The notes under the pieces: generated by a model | The model's database searches: none | What the model was told of the DNA's origin: nothing | Seen by the model: only the letters and a program-made list of their open reading frames with translations | NCBI GenBank assembly: GCA_003354055.1 | Contig: PIVQ01000239.1 | Coordinates: forward strand, 1-9,601 | Origin: Desulfobacteraceae bacterium | Lineage (GTDB): Bacteria; Desulfobacterota; Desulfobacteria; Desulfobacterales; Desulfobacteraceae | DNA length: 9,601 bases | Reading direction: 5' to 3' | In this document: in pieces, positions 5,879 to 9,601 of the stretch | How positions within the stretch are numbered: the first letter of the stretch is position 1 | How the letters are laid out: the number at the start of each line of letters is the position of its first letter | Position numbers and translations under genes: made by a program

Positions 5879-7062
5879 GGATTATGCTCCGTTTTCAAGG
5901 ATTGGCGTCCGTTTTCAAGGATGCGACTGGTTTTTTTTGAAAGTTTACCCCATGTAAAATGCCTGTTTACGAAATCGTATCCGGCTTTGCCAAGTTCATG
6001 GCGTTGGGCAGGTGTCTTCCGTATATGGTCAATGATGATTCCGGCCAAATCCTCCGGGTTGTCAGGCTCGCAAAAAAAGACGGCTTTACAGGGCCTGAAC
6101 AGGTCAAGTGAGGGAAGCCTGGTTGTCACAACCGGTGTGCCGCTTGCCAGGTACTGGATTGTTTTTGTAGGAGAACCCATTGGGATGTTTTGATTGAATC
6201 CTCCAAAATACGGGGCTGCGGCAAGATCGCAACGGTTTAAAAAACCAGGGATGCTTCCCGTGTCCAGAAATCCTGTGAACTTTACAAATTTTTTAATCTG
6301 CAGGCGTTCAACCAGGGTTTTCAGCTCATGCTCCATATCGCCCTTACCGGCAATTTTAAAACGCACATTTTCATGCTTTGAAATTACAAGGGGGATGGCA
6401 TTGATTAGATCGGTTAACCCCTGTCTTTTATGGAATTGCCCTAAAAAACCTATTGTGAACTTAGCTTTTTTATCATCTGCGGCGCAGGTTTCAGTGACAG
6501 GACTATTGAACAGATCGGATTCAAACCCCATGGGGATAACGTGTATCTTTTCAGGATCCAGTGACGTTCGTAAAGAAAAATAGGTTTTTAATTCATCCGT
6601 TGTGGTTATGATTGCCTTTGACCGCCTTAATGCCCAGTTTTCAAAAGCCCGGGCGATAATAATAGATATCTTGCCAGATATTTTGCCTGGCGAAGAAAAT
6701 CCCATGGCAGCATTTTCTTCAAGGTAAAAGGGGATATTTTTTACAAGTGAAAACAGGATGGGAACAATCAACAGGGGACTTGTCCTGATATAGACGGCAT
6801 CAGGCATTTCCCCCTTTAGTGTGAAAAGCAGAAAGAAAAGCCTGATCTGCTCTTTTACCTGTTCAAACACGGAGTGATTTCGCTTTTTAATCCTCTTGTG
6901 ATCGAATGGAAAATCGGGCTGGTTGTCCATGGTTTTTCCGCATGAAAAAAGTGTGATTTTCCAGTTCAATCCATGCAGGCCAAGCAGGATGTTTTCGATA
7001 TGGGATTTTGCACCGGGCTCGCAATCTGCCAGATTCACAGATGTAAAATAGAATAACCGCAA
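5875..7062 (-). CDS. GT4-like glycosyltransferase with TTG start and altered EX7E motif
   Basis: A 395-residue GT-B glycosyltransferase. The N-terminal half has FYFTSVNLADCEPGAKSHIEN (4-24) with the glycine loop, RTSPLLIVP (93-101) and FYLEENA (112-118). The C-terminal half shows IGFLGQFHKRQGL (204-216), IAGKGDM (237-243) and SPTKTIQYLASGTPVV (297-312). In that last block the position normally held by the second catalytic-motif Glu (F/Y-E-Y) is Gln303. This may alter or weaken donor ribose/phosphate binding, or reflect a divergent donor. The start is a TTG: no ATG or GTG gives the conserved N-terminus, and AAAGGAAG sits five bases upstream. The C-terminal tail (ILENGRQSLKTE) is produced by a 15-bp direct repeat with 20-bp spacing, read in two frames. 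The stop overlaps the next start as ATGA. Fold assignment is firm; activity is likely but less certain than for the neighbours. Confidence 0.88.
   Translation of the reverse strand: MRLFYFTSVNLADCEPGAKSHIENILLGLHGLNWKITLFSCGKTMDNQPDFPFDHKRIKKRNHSVFEQVKEQIRLFFLLFTLKGEMPDAVYIRTSPLLIVPILFSLVKNIPFYLEENAAMGFSSPGKISGKISIIIARAFENWALRRSKAIITTTDELKTYFSLRTSLDPEKIHVIPMGFESDLFNSPVTETCAADDKKAKFTIGFLGQFHKRQGLTDLINAIPLVISKHENVRFKIAGKGDMEHELKTLVERLQIKKFVKFTGFLDTGSIPGFLNRCDLAAAPYFGGFNQNIPMGSPTKTIQYLASGTPVVTTRLPSLDLFRPCKAVFFCEPDNPEDLAGIIIDHIRKTPAQRHELGKAGYDFVNRHFTWGKLSKKTSRILENGRQSLKTEHNP
5888..5922 (-). repeat. 15-bp direct repeat at 20-bp period over a gene end and ribosome binding site
   Basis: On the coding strand ATCCTTGAAAACGGA occurs twice, separated by the five bases CGCCA. 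The period of 20 is not a multiple of three, so the two copies are read in different frames: the first gives ILENG and the second SLKTE. The duplication has therefore rewritten the last residues of the glycosyltransferase and its stop. The promoter-distal copy ends in GGA followed by G, forming the GGAG that serves the gene starting at 5878. Confidence 0.92.
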
Positions 7063-7067
7063 TAAAA

Positions 7068-7075
7068 CTTCCTTT
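7068..7075 (-). promoter_or_regulatory. Ribosome binding site supporting the TTG start at 7062
   Basis: AAAGGAAG lies five bases before the TTG at 7062-7060. It is the strongest Shine-Dalgarno match in the 30-base gap after the previous stop (7093-7095). It decides the start because the reading frame has no nearby ATG or GTG that would keep the conserved GT N-terminal strand. Confidence 0.8.
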
Positions 7076-7092
7076 AAAAAAAAGATTTGATG

Positions 7093-8109
7093 TCAGGATA
7101 ACAATGAGGTGTAGACTTGTTTTACCTGATCTGAAATGTCCTGCCAGGACGGCATGGATATGGCTTTTTCCTGCAGTCTTTTATCTCCGGGGCCTGACAT
7201 GGCTTTGACGATCTGCCGTTTGAGTTGAGAGGGGCTTTTGGGGTTTGCAAAATGAACATGTTTCGTAATTTTTTCTGAACAAGGGTAGGTATTGGAGAGA
7301 ACCAGTTCGCATCCGGCCTGGGCCGCCTCATATACCACAAGGGGCATGACCTCACTGAAACTCGGCAGAACAAAAACCTTAGCCGCTTTATAGGCAGAGG
7401 AGAGTATAGGATCGTTATAGTCGATATGGCCTGTGAAAATCACATTCTCATTGGCCTGGCTTTTACATCGTTCAACATATTCTTCATCCCTCATTTCCCA
7501 GCCGCCGACAAGAACAAGCTTATATGGAAGATCTTTCATGGCTTTTATGGTGGTAAGGGCATTTTTCCTCGGTTCAATGTATCCCACCTGCAGTACAAAA
7601 TCATCAACCCCGAATTTGTCTTTAAATGCTTGTGCATCACCATGGGAAAATTTTTGATCAATGCCATTGGGAATAACCGCTAATCTTCCGGCAGGCAGCT
7701 TGAAGATCCTTTGAAGCACCCTCTCTTCTTCCGGATTCAGGGCAATGATTTTGTCACAGGCATTGAACATCCTGTATTGGATTTTCTGGGGGGTAAAAAG
7801 CCCTGGTATCAGTTTAGCCAGCCTGTACTCCAGCATCACCTTGAACAGGGGTTCTAAAAATCTCATGAAAACCGGAGAAATTACAATGGGAATACCCGCT
7901 TTTTCGGCTTCCATGACATGATACCGCATATGGGGATCGCTGCTCCAGCAGTGGCAGATATCAACCTCTTTGATCTGGTTTTCCCATGCATCATGAAAAA
8001 TCACTTCAACACCCTTGTTTCTAAGACCCCGGGCAGTTTGCATTATCTGTCCCTGCAGGCCTCCCTTGCTCAAACCGATATTAGGCCTGCAAATAAATAG
8101 TACTTTCAT
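7093..8109 (-). CDS. GT4-family glycosyltransferase
   Basis: A 338-residue GT-B glycosyltransferase, slightly short for the family. It begins with a standard Rossmann strand and glycine loop, VLFICRPNIGLSKGGLQGQ (3-21). CHCWSSDPH (52-60) follows. VIPNGID (145-151) marks the linker. The donor domain has LQVGYIEPRKN (173-183), with Arg181 and Lys182 as the phosphate-binding pair, and LVGGW (200-204). The EX7E motif is complete: Glu253 and Glu261 in SEVMPLVVYEAAQAG. The ATG at 8109 lies 29 bases inside the preceding membrane-protein gene and has AAGGGA six bases upstream, so it is translated by coupling or partial reinitiation. It is followed by one of the two larger gaps in the operon (30 bases). 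It probably adds a sugar to the lipid-linked repeat unit; specificity is unknown. Confidence 0.92.
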   Translation of the reverse strand: MKVLFICRPNIGLSKGGLQGQIMQTARGLRNKGVEVIFHDAWENQIKEVDICHCWSSDPHMRYHVMEAEKAGIPIVISPVFMRFLEPLFKVMLEYRLAKLIPGLFTPQKIQYRMFNACDKIIALNPEEERVLQRIFKLPAGRLAVIPNGIDQKFSHGDAQAFKDKFGVDDFVLQVGYIEPRKNALTTIKAMKDLPYKLVLVGGWEMRDEEYVERCKSQANENVIFTGHIDYNDPILSSAYKAAKVFVLPSFSEVMPLVVYEAAQAGCELVLSNTYPCSEKITKHVHFANPKSPSQLKRQIVKAMSGPGDKRLQEKAISMPSWQDISDQVKQVYTSLLS

Positions 8110-9502
8110 TATAATCCCTTATAGACTGGTTTTGCCTTCCGGCAACAAGATAAATACACCCGCATATGCTGCAGGCCATCCAGAAAAGTTTGACTTCTTC
8201 ATAAGAAATGGTTGCTATCATTAAGCACATTCCCCCAAGTGCCATGACCAGGGTTCTCAAAAAAAGTGTTTCCCTTGATGATATGGAAGAATAGGCTTTT
8301 GGGGTTTTCAAACACATTTTCACTGAATAAAAGATGACGGACAGATATAATAAAACTCCGATCAACCCTGTTTCGCTTAAAATACTTAAATATGTATTAT
8401 GGGCAACTCCGCCGTGGGCGGCAAAATAAGAACCAAGTCCTGTCCCGTAAACAGGAGAGGAAAACCACATGTCAACGGCGTAGCCCCATGCTGTAAATCT
8501 TCCGGTTGCACCGGTTGCCACGGCATCCCCGATTGATCCTATCCTAAGTATCAATTGGGGAAGCAATAGAACCAAAAGTGTCAGAACACTTCCCATAACC
8601 ATTATCGGAACAATTGCCCTGACAGATCTTTGAACCAGATAGAGCGCCGTTACAAGACCGATTGAAATAAAACCGCTGCGGCTGAAAGTTCCCACCACGG
8701 CGCTTGCTGTTAAAATGCAGACAATCAGCCAGAAAAGCTTGCTTAAGAAGTTCTTGGAATCATAGAAAGCCAGGGCAATGCCAAAGGGAAAGATAAGGTT
8801 TGCGCTGTGGTAATTGGGACCTATGCCGGGCCATATCAGTCTTCCTGTTACCTCATTATACCCGATACCGATGGTCATTGATGTAACAGCCGTGTGGCCG
8901 CCGGCTTTTCGGACATTTTTCAGCATTGAATAAAGAAATGTATCATCACCCAGATAATAATGGATTGCAGAGATAAAAAGGGTAAGTGCTGCGACAATGG
9001 CCCACCATTTTAAAACTCTGCCGCAGCTTTCAGGTTTTTTCAATCCAAGGATCAGCACTATCAGCATGAGGATTCCATGACAGTATTGCATCCAGTAGCC
9101 AAAGGCGATTTGAAAATCATGGGCAAAGAGGGTCGTTGCCAGGGACCAGGCGGAAAACATCAGGGCCAACAGGAAAAAATTGGTTCCGGCCAATGTTAGA
9201 ATGCCAAAAAAATTACCGTGGAGTAAATACCCGAATAGTACAATCACAAAAGAAACCATATATATATTGGGAATCATCAATGCTGATGCCGGGGTATAGA
9301 AGAGAAGCAACAGGATCAGAATTCCGTTATCCGGCCGTTTTATGACCAGAAGAATACTCACTGCCACAAAAATTCCGGCTCCAAAATACCCCAATGATTT
9401 TATAGAGGCAATCAGGGTCAAAAGCCATATCGTCAATAGCATCACAAGATCGATTTTACCGATCTTTGCCTGGATTATCTGCGTTAAAGGGGTTGTTGTC
9501 AT
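8081..9502 (-). CDS. O-antigen ligase / Wzy-like polymerase membrane protein
   Basis: A 473-residue polytopic inner-membrane protein with roughly ten to twelve hydrophobic segments, for example about 18-35, 40-54, 59-75, 80-96, 105-125, 140-154, 255-272, 277-290, 298-316 and 378-396. It carries the Wzy_C/O-antigen-ligase signature: the arginine loop VVGTFSRSGFIS (269-280), then a large periplasmic segment with GRFTAWGYAVDMW (334-346), SPVYGTGLGSYF (349-360) and HNTYLSILSETGLIG (368-382). His368 is at the position considered catalytic in WaaL-type enzymes. Such proteins either polymerise lipid-linked repeat units or transfer finished glycan to an acceptor, and sequence alone does not separate the two. 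The ATG at 9502 overlaps the previous stop (ATGA) and has only a weak Shine-Dalgarno sequence. The last nine codons overlap the next glycosyltransferase. Confidence 0.9.
   Translation of the reverse strand: MTTTPLTQIIQAKIGKIDLVMLLTIWLLTLIASIKSLGYFGAGIFVAVSILLVIKRPDNGILILLLLFYTPASALMIPNIYMVSFVIVLFGYLLHGNFFGILTLAGTNFFLLALMFSAWSLATTLFAHDFQIAFGYWMQYCHGILMLIVLILGLKKPESCGRVLKWWAIVAALTLFISAIHYYLGDDTFLYSMLKNVRKAGGHTAVTSMTIGIGYNEVTGRLIWPGIGPNYHSANLIFPFGIALAFYDSKNFLSKLFWLIVCILTASAVVGTFSRSGFISIGLVTALYLVQRSVRAIVPIMVMGSVLTLLVLLLPQLILRIGSIGDAVATGATGRFTAWGYAVDMWFSSPVYGTGLGSYFAAHGGVAHNTYLSILSETGLIGVLLYLSVIFYSVKMCLKTPKAYSSISSRETLFLRTLVMALGGMCLMIATISYEEVKLFWMACSICGCIYLVAGRQNQSIRDYNESTIYLQA
8115..8120 (-). promoter_or_regulatory. 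Ribosome binding site inside the preceding gene (for start at 8109)
   Basis: AAGGGA lies six bases before the ATG at 8109 and within the 3' coding part of the membrane-protein gene. It supports the overlapping start, which gives a canonical glycosyltransferase N-terminus. Confidence 0.7.
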
Positions 9503-9601
9503 GTTTTATCCATTTGCGGCTTTTTTAAGCCTGATGAACTTTTTATGGCGTATTTAATCTCATCCATGGGAATTGCCTTTATGCAAAAAAGAGTTCCTGC
9601 A
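9499..9601 (-). CDS. C-terminal end of an unrecognised gene, cut by window
   Basis: Thirty-three codons are visible before a TGA that overlaps the ATG of the membrane-protein gene (ATGA at 9499-9502). The tail reads AGTLFCIKAIPMDEIKYAI, then a Ser/Lys-rich end of 14 residues (SSSGLKKPQMDKT at the end). The open frame continues past the window edge, and the four-base overlap is the same junction style as elsewhere in the operon, so this is very likely the real 3' end of an upstream operon member. I do not recognise the family. The tail is not hydrophobic enough for a membrane segment and looks like the last helix of a soluble enzyme. An in-frame ATG at 9567 could only start a 22-residue peptide, which I think unlikely. 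Confidence 0.7.
   Translation of the reverse strand, partial: AGTLFCIKAIPMDEIKYAIKSSSGLKKPQMDKT

Noticed and set aside
6194..6583. Plus-strand open frame of 129 codons, and another at 5795-6193
   Set aside because: Antisense to the conserved glycosyltransferase at 5875-7062; composition follows the opposite-strand codons and no motif is visible.
1..9601. Search for CRISPR repeats, tRNA/rRNA genes, insertion-sequence ends, toxin or defence genes
   Set aside because: Nothing resembling these was seen; coding sequence fills essentially the whole window and all motifs fit polysaccharide biosynthesis.

Overview
The window is a stretch of one minus-strand operon for making and exporting a surface or extracellular polysaccharide. 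It holds nine genes, two of them cut by the window edges. All are transcribed from position 9601 towards position 1. I see no plus-strand gene, RNA gene, transposon, CRISPR array or factor-independent terminator. The density of weakly divergent glycosyltransferases, moderate G+C and an exosortase of the XrtD-like type suggest a Gram-negative bacterium. A Desulfobacterota (Desulfobacter-like) host is my best guess, made from general resemblance rather than a search.

Layout in transcription order: (1) the last 33 codons of an unrecognised gene (9499-9601); (2) a multi-pass O-antigen ligase/polymerase-like membrane protein (8081-9502); (3) to (5) three GT4-type glycosyltransferases (7093-8109, 5875-7062, 4799-5878); (6) a PAPS-dependent type sulfotransferase (3804-4802); (7) a heparinase II/III-family protein (2044-3762); (8) a fourth, WbuB-like GT4 glycosyltransferase (815-2041); (9) the first 270 residues of an exosortase with its complete Cys/Arg/His active-site set (1-812). 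The genes are packed tightly. There are ATGA overlaps at 9499-9502, 5875-5878 and 4799-4802, and a 29-base overlap at 8081-8109. Two junctions have only 2-base gaps, and the largest gaps are 30 and 41 bases. Translational coupling of one long transcript is therefore likely.

A likely division of labour is as follows. The GT4 enzymes build a lipid-linked repeat unit in the cytoplasm. The sulfotransferase sulfates a sugar (or, less likely, another acceptor). The polytopic protein polymerises the glycan or ligates it to an acceptor. The heparinase-like protein cleaves or trims a uronic-acid-type polymer, or has a related role. The exosortase processes VPLPA/PEP-type C-terminal sorting tails on secreted proteins encoded elsewhere, which are thought to be delivered together with such exopolysaccharide. 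Flippase, outer-membrane export and chain-length genes are not in the window.

The most unusual sequence-level features are two independent short direct duplications. Each lies at the extreme 3' end of a gene and over the ribosome binding site of the next gene (2048-2077 and 5888-5922). Others are a G8/T7 homopolymer tract inside the heparinase-like gene, a TTG start on one glycosyltransferase, and a Gln replacing the usual second Glu of the GT4 active-site motif in that same enzyme.
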